Shown here piece by piece: positions 35,634 through 52,268 of a stretch of 64,000 nt of DNA. A program made the translations under genes and the position numbers. The notes beneath the pieces are model-generated. The model ran no database searches. It saw only the letters and a program-made list of their open reading frames with translations, and had not been told where the DNA came from. Within the stretch, counting starts at the first letter, position 1. Every line of letters starts with the position of its first letter. Origin of the DNA: Enterovibrio norvegicus FF-33 (lineage in GTDB: Bacteria; Pseudomonadota; Gammaproteobacteria; Enterobacterales; Vibrionaceae); contig NZ_AJYD02000013.1 in NCBI RefSeq assembly GCF_000286835.2, positions 1-64,000 of the forward strand, given 5' to 3'.

Positions 35634-36334
35634 TATGCTTTCAGCAAGTCGACCATTTTTTCAACCATGGCGCTTGAGCTTTTCGCTGCCAGTGGCAGGA
35701 ATTCGTCAAACGTCATTGGTGATTCTTTGTCTGCGACATCAGAGATGGCGCGAACCACGACAAACGGGACGTTGAACTGGTGGCAAGCTTGCGCGATGGC
35801 GGCTGCTTCCATTTCTACCGCAATGACATTCGGGAAATGTTCACGGATGTAGTTTTGGCGCTCTGCGGTGCAAACAAAGGCATCACCAGTACAGATCAGG
35901 CCACGAACCGCATGGGGCGCTGGCTCCATTGCTGCCAGTGCTTGTTCTGCTATATCCATCAATGCTGCATCAGAGGTAAACGTGGCAGGCTGGCCAGCCA
36001 TTTGACCCATGGTGTAACCAAACGCAGTCACGTCAGCATCGTGGTAAGCCACGTCGGTAGAAATCACAACATCGCCCAAATTCAACGACGGATCAAAACC
36101 GCCCGCTGAACCCGTATTGATAACCAGCGTCGCTTTGAAATGATCAAGCAGCACAGAGGTACCAACGGCGGCGGCGACTTTGCCGATACCTGATTGCAAT
36201 AGCACGACATCAACACCGTTCATGTCACCCGTGTAAAATTTGCAGCCCGCAATTTCTTGTAGTTGGCCGTTGTTGATTTGGTTTTTCAGCAGGGTCACTT
36301 CCTGCTCCATGGCACCGATAATACCAATTTTCAT
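35633..36334 (-). CDS. mtnN: 5'-methylthioadenosine/S-adenosylhomocysteine nucleosidase
   Basis: A 233-residue PNP-superfamily hydrolase that recycles MTA and SAH and, in Vibrio, supplies the precursor for autoinducer-2. The start [20 protein letters not shown] closely matches E. coli Pfs/MtnN. The phosphate-region [21 protein letters not shown], the ligand segment [11 protein letters not shown] and the catalytic Asp in VRAISDVAD are all visible. ATG at 36334 was chosen by comparison with E. coli; an ATG two codons earlier is also in frame. First gene of the mtnN-cbiB-btuF operon. Confidence 0.95.
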   Translation of the reverse strand: MKIGIIGAMEQEVTLLKNQINNGQLQEIAGCKFYTGDMNGVDVVLLQSGIGKVAAAVGTSVLLDHFKATLVINTGSAGGFDPSLNLGDVVISTDVAYHDADVTAFGYTMGQMAGQPATFTSDAALMDIAEQALAAMEPAPHAVRGLICTGDAFVCTAERQNYIREHFPNVIAVEMEAAAIAQACHQFNVPFVVVRAISDVADKESPMTFDEFLPLAAKSSSAMVEKMVDLLKA

Positions 36335-36394
36335 GTTCATTCTCGTTCGGTTTTTGGGAATGACCTGAGTGTAACATGGCGGTAAATTCGGACG

Positions 36395-36424
36395 AAAAAA
36401 AAGTGCTCTTACGAGCACTTTTTA
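36395..36424 (-). terminator. Terminator of the enterobacterial-type gltBD pair
   Basis: An eight-base-pair stem (AAGTGCTC / GAGCACTT) with a four-base loop, A-rich on the left and T-rich on the right. On the minus strand it lies about 25 bases after the gltD stop at 36449. Confidence 0.9.
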
Positions 36425-36448
36425 GTGATGATTCAAACTCGCTGAAAG

Positions 36449-42342
<5,894 letters not shown>

Positions 42343-42738
42343 TGCAATTCTCCCTTGCGACTGCTCCAAGCAGTGACTGCAGTTCTTAATGTCTTCCTGA
42401 CATTGTTTATCGAATAACTGAGATGGATAGTAGTTGTTCCAACCCTGCACGTTATCGATTATTGATGATCAGGTCAAATTTCGTCACATGACATTAACTT
42501 CACCTATTAACAGGGATATATATCGAAAATGGCATTTGAAGTCAGTGTTTTATCGCGGTTTTTTTAAGTAAGTCGCAGAGATTGCTAGGAAGAAAGTCAA
42601 TGGTTTTTGGTGTATTAGCAGTGAGTTTTATTTGCTGAAAGGCTGGATTAGTCTGAGGCTACTATCACTAAAAAATATCGGAAAGAAAAAAGCCAGCCGC
42701 AGGGGCTGGCAAAACTGGAAGATAACACTTACTTATAA
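42343..42738. other. Intergenic region between the two gltBD pairs
   Basis: This 396-base stretch holds the control region of the left gltBD pair and the terminator of the right one. The part 42451-42684 is AT-rich with no supportable gene. I could not assign a confident promoter or a known operator by eye. The presence of the terminator at 42685-42710 means the left pair is very likely transcribed from its own promoter here. Confidence 0.6.
42685..42710 (-). terminator. Terminator of the right-hand gltBD pair
   Basis: A seven-base-pair stem (GCCAGCC / GGCTGGC, with loop GCAGG) followed on the minus strand by T6. It lies 29 bases after the stop of the right-hand gltD at 42739. Confidence 0.88.
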
Positions 42739-44208
42739 TTATGCAGAGAGCATCAAGGAGTCCGCTTTGGCTTCAAGATGCGTGTCTCCCATCAGATAAG
42801 TATCGACAGCACGGGCGCACTCTCGGCCTTCGTTGATACAACGTACTACCAGTGACTGACCGGTACGCATATCGCCTGCAGCAAAGACACCTTTTTGGCT
42901 AGTCTGGTAGCTGGTTGTCGCGACATTGCCACGATCATCGATAGCAACATCAAGCTGCGCCAGCACACCTTGTGGCTCTGGGTGCAAGAAACCCATAGCA
43001 AGGAATGCGTGGTCACAAGGGATGACGCGCTCTGACCCTGCTATTTCTTCAAAGCCTGGGCGTTCACCTGGCGCTGCATCTTTCCAAACAATGTCAGAGA
43101 TGCGCAGGGCTTTTACATTGCCCGCGTCATCACCGATAAACTCTTTGGTCAAGATATTCCAATGACGGTCACAACCTTCTTCATGAGAAGTCGATGTGCG
43201 CATGATCATTGGATATTGCGGCCAAGGCATATTCGCCGGGCGTTTTTCAGGTGGGATCGGCATGATCTCAACCTGTGTAATGCTTTTTGCACCGTGGCGA
43301 TTTGATGTCCCCACACAGTCAGAACCGGTATCACCACCGCCAATGACGACAATGTGCTTGTCTTTGGCGTGAATTTCTTCGGTTTTCAAATCCATTCCGT
43401 TTGCACGGCGGTTGTTTTGACCGAGAAATTCCATCGCGAAGTGAACACCTTTCAAATCGCGACCTGGAATAGGTAAATCGCGTGGCACGGTTGAGCCACC
43501 CGTTAGCAGTACAACATCGAAATCTTGACGAATTTGCTGTGCGTTAACAGTGACACCCACGTGCGCGTTAACCACAAATTCAACACCCGCTTCGGCCATT
43601 AGATTGATCTTGCGATCAATAATATCCATGCCCAGTTTGAAATCAGGGATACCGAAACGAAGTAGACCACCGACTTTTTCATCGCGCTCAAACACAGTCA
43701 CGTTGTGACCTGCACTGTTTAGCTGTTCTGCAGCAGACAGACCGGCAGGGCCTGAACCGATGATGGCGACTTTCTTGCCTGTGCGAGATGTTGGGATCTT
43801 CGGCTTGGCATAGCCGTCACGGTAGGCCGTTTCAACAATGGTCTTTTCAATGTTACAGATAGTAATCGGATCTTGGTTAATGCCCAACACACACGAGGTT
43901 TCACAAGGCGCGGGACATACCCGACCAGTGAACTCTGGGAAGTTATTGGTTGAGCTCAAGATGTTCCACGCTTCTTCCCAGCTGTCACGATATACCGCGT
44001 CATTAAACTCAGGAATGATGTTACCGATTGGGCAGCCGTTATGACAAAACGGGACACCACAATCCATACAGCGTGACGATTGCTCGTTAATTTTTTTGCC
44101 AAACTCTTCGTTCAGGACAAATTCCTTGTTGTCTTGAATACGAACAGCCGGATCTTTCTTGGCCGGTAATTCACGGCCAAATTCCATAAAACCTGTTGGC
44201 TTACCCAT
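42739..44208 (-). CDS. gltD: Glutamate synthase small subunit, second type
   Basis: A 489-residue FAD/iron-sulphur oxidoreductase. It has cysteine clusters RCMDCGVPFCHNGCP and CPAPCETSC, the FAD fold VAIIGSGPAGLSAAEQL and the NADPH fold IVVIGGGDTGSDCVGT. Several segments (MGKPTGFMEFGR, QYPMIMRTSTSHEEGCDRHWNI) are typical of the GltD type found with plant/actinobacterial-like GOGAT and are absent from the E. coli-like copy at 36449. Its ATG overlaps the large-subunit stop by eight bases (ATGGGTAA), so the two subunits are translationally coupled. Confidence 0.94.
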   Translation of the reverse strand: MGKPTGFMEFGRELPAKKDPAVRIQDNKEFVLNEEFGKKINEQSSRCMDCGVPFCHNGCPIGNIIPEFNDAVYRDSWEEAWNILSSTNNFPEFTGRVCPAPCETSCVLGINQDPITICNIEKTIVETAYRDGYAKPKIPTSRTGKKVAIIGSGPAGLSAAEQLNSAGHNVTVFERDEKVGGLLRFGIPDFKLGMDIIDRKINLMAEAGVEFVVNAHVGVTVNAQQIRQDFDVVLLTGGSTVPRDLPIPGRDLKGVHFAMEFLGQNNRRANGMDLKTEEIHAKDKHIVVIGGGDTGSDCVGTSNRHGAKSITQVEIMPIPPEKRPANMPWPQYPMIMRTSTSHEEGCDRHWNILTKEFIGDDAGNVKALRISDIVWKDAAPGERPGFEEIAGSERVIPCDHAFLAMGFLHPEPQGVLAQLDVAIDDRGNVATTSYQTSQKGVFAAGDMRTGQSLVVRCINEGRECARAVDTYLMGDTHLEAKADSLMLSA

Positions 44209-47200
44209 TTACAGCCTCCACTTCTTCCTTGTTTTCGGCTTCCGCTTTACGTTGTTCCAGTACCGCTTTGTAATCACGCGGCATGACTTTAACAACGCGC
44301 TTGAGGTTCTCTTCAACGTTAGACATGAAGGTCTCTGCGACTGAACTGCCTGTGAATGCTTGGTGTTTACCAATCAGTTCTTTCAGCAACTCAATGTCTT
44401 CAGCGTCAAGCGGATCCAAATCAACCAGCTCAGGATTGAGTTTGGACTCAAAGTTCTCAAACTGATCCCAGATATAAGCAACACCGCCACTCATGCCTGC
44501 GGCGAAGTTACGACCCGTTTGGCCTAGAACGACAGCCACACCACCGGTCATGTATTCACAGCCGTGGTCACCGATACCTTCGACAACGACTTTTGCACCG
44601 GAGTTACGTACGCAGAAACGTTCGCCCGCTACACCGCGAATGAATGACTCACCAGAGGTTGCACCGTAGAAACAGACGTTACCCACGATGATATTGTCTT
44701 CTGCGATGATGTCACTTTTCGCGTCTGGGTACAGCACCAAGGTGCCGCCAGATAAGCCTTTACCCCAGTAGTCGTTCGCATCACCTTCCACTTCGAACGA
44801 CACACCTTTAGCAAGGAATGCCCCGAAGCTTTGACCCGCCGAACCTTTGAACTTCACGTTCATTTGTTGTGGCAAGCCTTGGTCTTTGTAGATCTTCGAA
44901 ATTTCGTTCGACAGCATGGTGCCGGCACTACGGTCTGTGTTGACGATAGCAAATTCTGTATCAACCTTACGGCCTTCATAAAGCGCGCTAGATGCGGCTT
45001 CAATCAGACGGCGGTCTAGAACGGCTTCCAAGCTGTGGTTTTGTTCGCGTTGGCAATACATGCCGTCGCCTTCACGTGGCTCTTCTTTGTGAAGAACAAC
45101 ATTGAGGTCGAGGTTTTTGTATTTCCAGTGGCCCACATCGCTGCGCACTTTCAGGTGCTGAGATTGACCGACCATTTCGTTGATAGTGCGGTAGCCAAGC
45201 TCTGCCATCACTTCACGCAAGCCTTCGGCCATGTAAGTGAAGAAGGTAACGATATCTTCTACGCGGCCGTCAAAGCGCTCACGCAGGGTTTTGTCTTGGG
45301 TTGCGATACCAACAGGACAGGTGTTGAGGTGACACTTACGCATCATGATACAACCTTCAACAACCAGCGCTGCTGTCGCGACGCCCCATTCTTCAGCACC
45401 CAGCAAGGTTGCGACGGCAAGGTCACGAGGTGTTTTCATCTGGCCATCTGATTGCACGACGATACGGTTACGAAGACCATTCTTGAGCAGCGTTTGGTGC
45501 GTTTCCGCTAGACCCAGTTCCCAAGGCAGACCTGCGTGTTTGATCGACGACAGTGGCGATGCACCTGTACCGCCATCAAAACCTGCAATCAGTACGACAT
45601 CGGCTTTTGCTTTCGCAACGCCTGATGCAATCGTACCGACACCGGCTTCTGATACTAACTTGACGTTAATACGTGCTTCGCGGTTGGCATTTTTCAGGTC
45701 GTAGATCAGCTGCGCCAAATCTTCGATGGAGTAAATGTCATGGTGTGGTGGTGGCGAAATCAGACCAACCCCTGGGGTTGAGTGACGCGTACGACCAATC
45801 CAATCATCAACTTTATGACCCGGTAGCTGACCACCTTCGCCAGGCTTCGCGCCTTGTGCCATTTTGATTTGGATTTCAGCGGCGTTGGTCAGATAGTAAG
45901 AGGTCACACCGAAGCGGCCAGAAGCAACCTGTTTGATTGCCGAGCGCTCCCAATCGCCGTTTTCTTTCTTATCGAAACGGATTGGGTCTTCACCACCTTC
46001 ACCGGAGTTCGATTTCGCACCGATGCGGTTCATGGCGACAGCAAGGGTTGAGTGCGCTTCGTGAGAGATAGAACCAAAGCTCATAGCACCGGTTGCAAAG
46101 CGCTTCAAGATGGTTTCAATCGACTCGACTTCTTCCAGAGGAATGCTTCCTGCAGGGTTTTTCACAAAGTCGAACTGGCTGCGCAGTGTCGCTGCATCAT
46201 CACCTTGGCTATCAACTGCGTGGCAATACTCTTTAAATTGCTTGAGGTCTTTGTTGCGTGTTGAATTTTGCAGTAAGTGGATCGTTTCAGGGTTAAACAG
46301 GTGTTTTTCACCACGCTGTTTCCACTGGTAAACACCACCTACATCTAGCATTTGAACTGGAATTTCACGTGTTGGGTAACCGACACGGTGACGAACCAAC
46401 ACTTCTTTGGCAATGTCGTCGATGCTCAAGCCTTGGATGCGTGAAACAGTACCAGTGAAGTACTTATCAACCACTGCTTTGCTGATGCCTAGTGCTTCAA
46501 AAATCTGAGCGCCATGGTAGGACTGCAGAGTAGAAATCCCCATCTTCGAGAAGATTTTCAGCAGGCCAGCATTGATAGATTTGCGGTAGTTCTCGAACAG
46601 CACATCTACATCAGCTTGAGGATCGAGCTTCTTGGTACGCTGCAAGTCGACCAAAGTTTCGTAGACCAGGTACGGGTTAACAGCATTTGCACCGTAGCCA
46701 ACAAGTGTGGCGAAGTGATGGGTTTCACGCGCGTCACCGGTTTCAATAACGATGTCAGCTTTTGCACGCAAGCCTTTGCGGATCAGATGGTGGTGAACAG
46801 CACCAACAGCCAGCATCGCTGGGATGGCGGCGTGGTTTGAGTTCACGGCACGGTCAGTCAGCAAAATGATTGAGTAACCGTCGTTAACGGCATCTTCAGC
46901 GTATTGGCAAATACGCTTCAGCGCACGCTCAAGTTTGCCTGTTTCGCCGCTTGCACGGAAAACGATATCCAACGTTTTTGCTTGGAGGTGATCGTTATCA
47001 ATGGCACGCAGTTTTTCTAGTTCTGCATTGCTCAGTACTGGGGTTTCCAGTTCAACTTTACGGCAGTGTTCTGGTGTTTCAATCAGCAGGTTCTGATCTT
47101 GACCTAAGTAGGTTTTAAGCGACATCACCATACGTTCGCGGATCGGGTCGATCGGCGGGTTGGTCACCTGCGCAAATAGCTGCTTGAAGTAGTTAGACAG

Positions 47201-48748
47201 ATGCTGAGATTGGTGCGACAGAACCGCTAGCGGCCAGTCAGCGCCCATTGCACCTAACGGCTCTTTCCCGTCTTTGGCCATTGGCAGCAGAATTTCATTT
47301 ACTTCTTCTGATGTCACGCCGAAAGCTTGTTGATGATGTAGCAAGCGTTCAGGGGATGGCTGGTGGTTCTTGGTGCCTGCTTCTGGAAGCTTGTCCAGAT
47401 GAAGCAAGTTCTTCTCAACCCACTCTTGGTATGGTTGAGCAGAAGCAATTTCATTTTTCACTTCTTCATCAGAGATGATGCGACCTTGTTCCAAATCAGC
47501 AACGAAGATGCGACCTGGTTGCAGACGGCCACGGAAGTGAATGTTTTCTGGTTCGATGTCTACCACACCTGATTCAGAGGCCATGATGAGGTAATCATCT
47601 TTTGTCACGGTATAGCGGCTAGGACGCAGGCCATTACGGTCAAGCGTTGCACCAACTTTAACGCCATCAGTGAAACATAGTGAGGCTGGGCCATCCCAAG
47701 GTTCCATGATGTTGGCGTGGAATTGATAGAAAGCACGGAGTTTCGGGTCCATGTCTTTCTTCTCTTGCCATGCTTCCGGCACCATCATCATCAGTACGTG
47801 CGGCATGCTGCGGCCAGAAAGTGTTAACAGTTCTAGTGCCATGTCGAAGTTAGCTGAGTCTGATGCGCCTTCTTGACAGATAGGCAGCAACATTTTGAGC
47901 TCTTGGTCACTGAACAGTTTTGATTCCAGCAGTGCTTCACGTGCTTTCATCCAGTTCAAGTTACCGCGAACGGTGTTGATTTCACCATTGTGAGCGATGT
48001 TACGGAAAGGCTGTGCCAGTCGCCATCTTGGGAAGGTGTTGGTTGAAAAGCGAGAGTGAACCAACGCCAGTGCCGTGACCATAGACGGGTTTTGTAAGTC
48101 TAAGAAGTACTGTGGCACCTGCTCTGTGGTCAACTGGCCTTTGTAAACCAGTGTCTTGGCAGAAAAAGAGTTAATGTAGAAATCGTCGCCAATGTTAGAG
48201 ACGCTTTCCAAGCAAACGCGGACAGTATAGTTACGCAGTACAAATAGCTTGCGTTCGAGTGCGTCGAGAGAAAGGTGATCACCACCAGTAACAAATGCAT
48301 GCTCGAAATGAGGCTCTGTGCTGAGCGGGTCTGCACCGATCATTGAATTATCGGTTGGCAGTTCGCGGTAACCGATAACTTCTAGATCAAGGCGTGCTGC
48401 GTTGCGCTCGAAGATTTCACGGCATTGTTGACGTTTGTTTTCATCCCTTGGGAACAACATAACACCAACACCGTATTTGTCAGCAGATGGCAATTGAACG
48501 CCAAGCTTACGGCTTTCTTCGAGTAAGAATTCGTGAGGTTTTTGTAAAAGAATACCTGCACCATCACCACTACATGGGTCACAGCCTTGACCGCCACGGT
48601 GTTCCATGCGGGCGAGCATATCAAGTGCTTGAGTGACAATCCCGTGGGATTTTCTGTTTTTCAAGTGGGCTACGAAGCCAATACCACAGGCATCGTGTTC
48701 CATTTCGGGCACATAGAGCCCCTCTGTGCGTAGCACTGAATCTGTCAT
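44201..48748 (-). CDS. gltB: Glutamate synthase large subunit, second type
   Basis: A 1515-residue GOGAT alpha subunit. The nucleophile Cys lies in MEHDACGIGFVAHLK, about residue 20, after a short propeptide. The FMN domain has AGFDGGTGASPLSS, the 3Fe-4S ligands lie in CIMMRKCHLNTC (C-x5-C-x4-C), and a C-terminal beta-helix domain and charged tail end the protein. It is clearly diverged from the neighbouring copy at 37876 (different N terminus, spacing and tail), so the pair is not a recent duplication. Start at ATG 48748 with an AAGGACG site. Confidence 0.95.
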   Translation of the reverse strand: MTDSVLRTEGLYVPEMEHDACGIGFVAHLKNRKSHGIVTQALDMLARMEHRGGQGCDPCSGDGAGILLQKPHEFLLEESRKLGVQLPSADKYGVGVMLFPRDENKRQQCREIFERNAARLDLEVIGYRELPTDNSMIGADPLSTEPHFEHAFVTGGDHLSLDALERKLFVLRNYTVRVCLESVSNIGDDFYINSFSAKTLVYKGQLTTEQVPQYFLDLQNPSMVTALALVHSRFSTNTFPRWRLAQPFRNIAHNGEINTVRGNLNWMKAREALLESKLFSDQELKMLLPICQEGASDSANFDMALELLTLSGRSMPHVLMMMVPEAWQEKKDMDPKLRAFYQFHANIMEPWDGPASLCFTDGVKVGATLDRNGLRPSRYTVTKDDYLIMASESGVVDIEPENIHFRGRLQPGRIFVADLEQGRIISDEEVKNEIASAQPYQEWVEKNLLHLDKLPEAGTKNHQPSPERLLHHQQAFGVTSEEVNEILLPMAKDGKEPLGAMGADWPLAVLSHQSQHLSNYFKQLFAQVTNPPIDPIRERMVMSLKTYLGQDQNLLIETPEHCRKVELETPVLSNAELEKLRAIDNDHLQAKTLDIVFRASGETGKLERALKRICQYAEDAVNDGYSIILLTDRAVNSNHAAIPAMLAVGAVHHHLIRKGLRAKADIVIETGDARETHHFATLVGYGANAVNPYLVYETLVDLQRTKKLDPQADVDVLFENYRKSINAGLLKIFSKMGISTLQSYHGAQIFEALGISKAVVDKYFTGTVSRIQGLSIDDIAKEVLVRHRVGYPTREIPVQMLDVGGVYQWKQRGEKHLFNPETIHLLQNSTRNKDLKQFKEYCHAVDSQGDDAATLRSQFDFVKNPAGSIPLEEVESIETILKRFATGAMSFGSISHEAHSTLAVAMNRIGAKSNSGEGGEDPIRFDKKENGDWERSAIKQVASGRFGVTSYYLTNAAEIQIKMAQGAKPGEGGQLPGHKVDDWIGRTRHSTPGVGLISPPPHHDIYSIEDLAQLIYDLKNANREARINVKLVSEAGVGTIASGVAKAKADVVLIAGFDGGTGASPLSSIKHAGLPWELGLAETHQTLLKNGLRNRIVVQSDGQMKTPRDLAVATLLGAEEWGVATAALVVEGCIMMRKCHLNTCPVGIATQDKTLRERFDGRVEDIVTFFTYMAEGLREVMAELGYRTINEMVGQSQHLKVRSDVGHWKYKNLDLNVVLHKEEPREGDGMYCQREQNHSLEAVLDRRLIEAASSALYEGRKVDTEFAIVNTDRSAGTMLSNEISKIYKDQGLPQQMNVKFKGSAGQSFGAFLAKGVSFEVEGDANDYWGKGLSGGTLVLYPDAKSDIIAEDNIIVGNVCFYGATSGESFIRGVAGERFCVRNSGAKVVVEGIGDHGCEYMTGGVAVVLGQTGRNFAAGMSGGVAYIWDQFENFESKLNPELVDLDPLDAEDIELLKELIGKHQAFTGSSVAETFMSNVEENLKRVVKVMPRDYKAVLEQRKAEAENKEEVEAVNG

Positions 48749-49335
48749 TTTTACGTCCTTCCAGTTGACACAAATGCAGCGGGAGCATTTGTCTTCCCTT
48801 GCCGTACCTGTTGCGGGCACAGACTGAGCGGGTGCCAAGTTTGAACAGACAAAATGTGTCTATTCGCGGTACCCAAACCCGGTCACTGACTCAATAGTAG
48901 TAACCTTCTCCGTTCTGCAATCCTATGCAGTTATGCTGCGTTTCATTTGAATTGCCAAATAAGCCACTGGATTAGTGCCATATTTCGCGAATTATATTGC
49001 TCACAATTTAGACGCAGCTGTAGCTATCCTACATATGTCGAAATTTAATTACCATAAAAAGTTGCCAATCAATTGCTCTGCAATCGTCACCACAAGAGTA
49101 GATTTTCGAAAATAGTGAATAGAAAACCACTATAGGGTGCCAGGAGTGAATATCGATATTTTTACTGAGAATTTGGCAAGTTTGATGTGTAAATGAAATG
49201 TAATTAACTTTCATGAGAGTGATGAAAGTTTGAGCCAATATTGATTTGATCGAGGTTTTGTCGGAACCATTGGTGATAACATCGCGCGCTTTTTTCCTCC
49301 CTCCTCATTTAACCCAATAACACAGGCGGTCGACG
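48749..49335. other. Divergent control region between the second gltB and yhcC
   Basis: A 587-base gene-free gap that must hold the promoter of the right-hand gltBD pair and that of yhcC. It is AT-rich and contains a perfect 12-base palindrome AATATCGATATT (49149-49160) and TTTTCGAAAA near 49111. I could not match these to a known regulator with confidence. No RNA gene was recognised. Confidence 0.5.
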
Positions 49336-50262
49336 ATGGAACTTCATCATTTGGTGAATACCTTTGGTCAGGATTTACAACGCAGGTATGGCGAAAAAGT
49401 TCATAAGCTCTCGCTTCATGGTGGATTTAGCTGTCCTAATCGTGATGGTACGATCGGTCGTGGCGGCTGTACTTTCTGTCATGTCGCGTCATTTGCAGAC
49501 GAAACCGCCCAGCAACTTTCAGTGTCAGCGCAGCTTTCTCAGCGCGCTCTTGGCGTTGATCGTGCGAAACGTTACCTCGCGTACTTTCAGGCCTATACCA
49601 GCACTTACGCAGAAGTCGAAAAACTAAAAGCCATGTATGAAGAAGCATTGAAATATGCTGACATTGTTGGCCTCTGTGTAGGAACGCGACCAGATTGTGT
49701 GCCGGATGCAGTATTGGATCTTCTCGCTAGCTACAAAGATCAAGGGTATGAAATCTGGCTGGAACTGGGTTTGCAAACGGCGAATGATAAAACACTCCAG
49801 CGTATCAATCGTGGTCATGATTTTGCGTGTTATGACAAGATCACTCGTCGCGCTCGAGCATTGGGCTTGAATGTGTGTACGCATCTGATTGTTGGCCTGC
49901 CGGGCGACACGGCAAGCGATCACATTCGCACCATGGACCGCGTCATTGAAACGGGGACTGACGGGATAAAGCTTCATCCTTTGCACATTGTTGAAGGTAG
50001 CATCATGGCGAAGGCGTGGCGTGCTGGTCGCTTGCAGGCGATATCTTTGGACGATTATGCAGAGAGTGCGTCCGAGATGATCTTACGTACGCCCTCTAAC
50101 GTGGTGTATCACCGTGTATCTGCAAGTGCGAGAAAGCCGACCTTGTTGGCGCCGGCGTGGTGTGAAAATCGCTGGCTGGCAATGACAGATATTGCGCGTG
50201 CATTGACAGTAAAAGGTGCGCAAGGCAGTCTGGTTGGAGATGCTTTTCACTTTGTGCGTTAA
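49336..50262 (+). CDS. YhcC-type radical SAM protein (TIGR01212 family)
   Basis: A 308-residue radical S-adenosylmethionine protein. An N-terminal segment FSCPNRDGTIGRGGCTFC contains the cluster cysteines; the family spacing differs from the canonical CxxxCxxC, with Cys29, Cys41 and Cys44 as likely ligands. ELGLQTANDKTLQRINRGHD and HLIVGLPGD are typical of Elp3-like barrel proteins. The product of E. coli yhcC is uncharacterised. E. coli also keeps yhcC next to gltB, and the linkage is conserved here in divergent orientation. Confidence 0.88.
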   Translation: MELHHLVNTFGQDLQRRYGEKVHKLSLHGGFSCPNRDGTIGRGGCTFCHVASFADETAQQLSVSAQLSQRALGVDRAKRYLAYFQAYTSTYAEVEKLKAMYEEALKYADIVGLCVGTRPDCVPDAVLDLLASYKDQGYEIWLELGLQTANDKTLQRINRGHDFACYDKITRRARALGLNVCTHLIVGLPGDTASDHIRTMDRVIETGTDGIKLHPLHIVEGSIMAKAWRAGRLQAISLDDYAESASEMILRTPSNVVYHRVSASARKPTLLAPAWCENRWLAMTDIARALTVKGAQGSLVGDAFHFVR

Positions 50263-50397
50263 TGCGACTAATGCTTAATTGTTCGCAAAATAGATAAGCC
50301 TTGTTCGTGTTCTTTCATATCCATGTGGCAAGATGAAGCGTGATGTTAATTCAAAAAAATGATGCTGCTTCAAGGATGATGGCCGAAGGATGGATGA

Positions 50398-52146
50398 ATG
50401 AGTGAGTGGATGCCCATAGCGGTATTAATGCTATCGGTGATTTTTTTCCTGGGATCGTTCTGGGTTTCCCGTCGGCGTGTGGTGTCGGCAAAAACGTGGC
50501 AAGCCTATCTGGCCAATCTTCACTCTCCTAAAGCGATGGTGAGCGAGAGTGACGGCAGCATTCTCTATGCTAACCGCAGTTTTGTGCGCCTGTTCAATAT
50601 CTCTCAGCACAATAATTCGTTTCATATTGACGGCGATCGCGAACGAAAGACTATCGACACCTTGCTGGCCAATCGGCGCTGGCCCCTACCTTTTATCGAA
50701 GTGACGCCTGATTTTCGTTCTGGGTTCGACAAGCATGCACGACGCAATGCGCGTTTTTCTGGCCTGCCAGTATGGTGCAATGGTCAGCGCGCTTGGATTG
50801 TTTCGTTGGAGCCTGAATCTGACTCGGTTTACAGCGAACCGTTTGTTGAAAATGATAGCCAAATTTTTCGCAGCGTGATTAATTCACTGGCTGAACTGGT
50901 GTGTTTTCAAGACCGCCAAGGCCGTATTGTCGGTTCCAATGTGGCGTTCGATCGCTTTTGGAAAGGTCGCGAAGAAGAAGGTGTGTTCTTTAGCACACAA
51001 GAAGAAATTGAAGGTCGTCGTACCCAACAAAGCTGGACCACTAATCCGAATGGGGATAGCTGTTTACTTGAAACCAGTCAAACCGTGTTACGCGACGACA
51101 ACCATGTTATCTATGGCACCTTGAGTATCAGTCATGATGTTACCAACTGGCACATGATGCGTCAGGTGATGGAGCAGGAGATAGAAGCCCGCCAGGAAGT
51201 TGAGCAGCAACTGAAAAAGCACAGCAATGTGCTGACATCTATCTTCAAAGCCAGTGTCGATCCGATTGGCATATATAACAAAGACTATGAATTTCTCGGT
51301 GGCAATGCCGCCTTTGCTGAGGCCATGGGGGCAATGCATGACGATCTTGAAGGTGAACATGCTGCTGATTTGATGGATCCGGAGATTTTGGCTCAACACC
51401 AAAAAATTGATCACCCGGTATTGGACAACGGCGAAACCATTAAATACGAAGACTTGGTCATGAAGCGTGATGGCTCTCAGGTTTGGTATGAGCTGACGAA
51501 AACGCAGTTCAGTGACCCAACGGACGAGACGATTGGCGTACTGGTCATTGCTCGTGATGTCACCGCACGCAAAGCCACGCAGCAGGAATTGGCTGACGCC
51601 ATCATGGAGCTCGAAGAGCTTAGCTTTGTAGATGGATTAACCAAAGTGGCTAACCGACGCAGCTTTGATGAGCAGCTAGTGAAGATGTGGCAATCACATA
51701 TTCGTGAGCAGGAGCCGTTGTCTCTGATCCTGTGTGATATCGATTATTTCAAACCCTATAATGATAACTATGGTCACCAACAAGGTGACGAGGCATTGAG
51801 GCGCGTCGCTCAAGTCTTCCAGAACGTTATCCGTCGCCCTCTTGATGCCGTGGCTCGCTATGGTGGTGAAGAGTTTGCGATTTTGCTTCCTAGTACCACC
51901 GAGCAAGGAGCGCTTGTGGTAGCGGAAAATATCTCACATGAGCTAACACTGGCGGGTATACCTCATGCATTTTCTGCAGTGTCAGAAGCGCTGACCTTGA
52001 GCCAAGGCGTGGCGACATTACGACCTCAGGCGGGGCAAGACTATGGTGATTTGGTTTCCATGGCTGATAGAGCTCTGTATCGCGCTAAAAACGCAGGACG
52101 TGACCAAATCGCTTCAGCGTCTCAGACGGTGAAAGAAACCGTTTAA
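50398..52146 (+). CDS. Membrane-anchored PAS-GGDEF diguanylate cyclase
   Basis: A 582-residue sensor enzyme predicted to make cyclic di-GMP. One N-terminal membrane segment (about 5-23) is followed by PAS-like domains (about 30-130, 155-255 and 275-395) and a C-terminal GGDEF domain. The active-site loop reads RYGGEEF. An RxxD sequence (RPLD) five residues upstream fits the product-inhibition I-site. LCDIDYFKPYNDNYGHQQGDEAL is the metal/nucleotide region. The gene precedes arcB by 122 bases on the same strand, as in V. cholerae; the signal it senses is unknown. The ATG follows an AAGGA site. Confidence 0.92.
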   Translation: MSEWMPIAVLMLSVIFFLGSFWVSRRRVVSAKTWQAYLANLHSPKAMVSESDGSILYANRSFVRLFNISQHNNSFHIDGDRERKTIDTLLANRRWPLPFIEVTPDFRSGFDKHARRNARFSGLPVWCNGQRAWIVSLEPESDSVYSEPFVENDSQIFRSVINSLAELVCFQDRQGRIVGSNVAFDRFWKGREEEGVFFSTQEEIEGRRTQQSWTTNPNGDSCLLETSQTVLRDDNHVIYGTLSISHDVTNWHMMRQVMEQEIEARQEVEQQLKKHSNVLTSIFKASVDPIGIYNKDYEFLGGNAAFAEAMGAMHDDLEGEHAADLMDPEILAQHQKIDHPVLDNGETIKYEDLVMKRDGSQVWYELTKTQFSDPTDETIGVLVIARDVTARKATQQELADAIMELEELSFVDGLTKVANRRSFDEQLVKMWQSHIREQEPLSLILCDIDYFKPYNDNYGHQQGDEALRRVAQVFQNVIRRPLDAVARYGGEEFAILLPSTTEQGALVVAENISHELTLAGIPHAFSAVSEALTLSQGVATLRPQAGQDYGDLVSMADRALYRAKNAGRDQIASASQTVKETV

Positions 52147-52268
52147 ATCTTCCCGCATAGCTCGGTGCATCGTTGTTATGCGCGTAACAAAATACCTCGC
52201 GCCTTTTCCTTTTTCTTCCTGACACTCAAGGCTATCATGGCTGCAACTCACGTTGATCAGGAAGTTCA

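Noticed and set aside
49149-49160. Palindrome AATATCGATATT as an ArgR-type operator for gltB
   Set aside because: It lacks the tandem box layout and TGAAT half-site symmetry of ARG boxes; a 12-base AT-rich palindrome alone is weak evidence.
49029-49238. 69-codon minus-strand frame between gltB and yhcC
   Set aside because: No ribosome site, no protein-like pattern, and it sits in an AT-rich promoter region.
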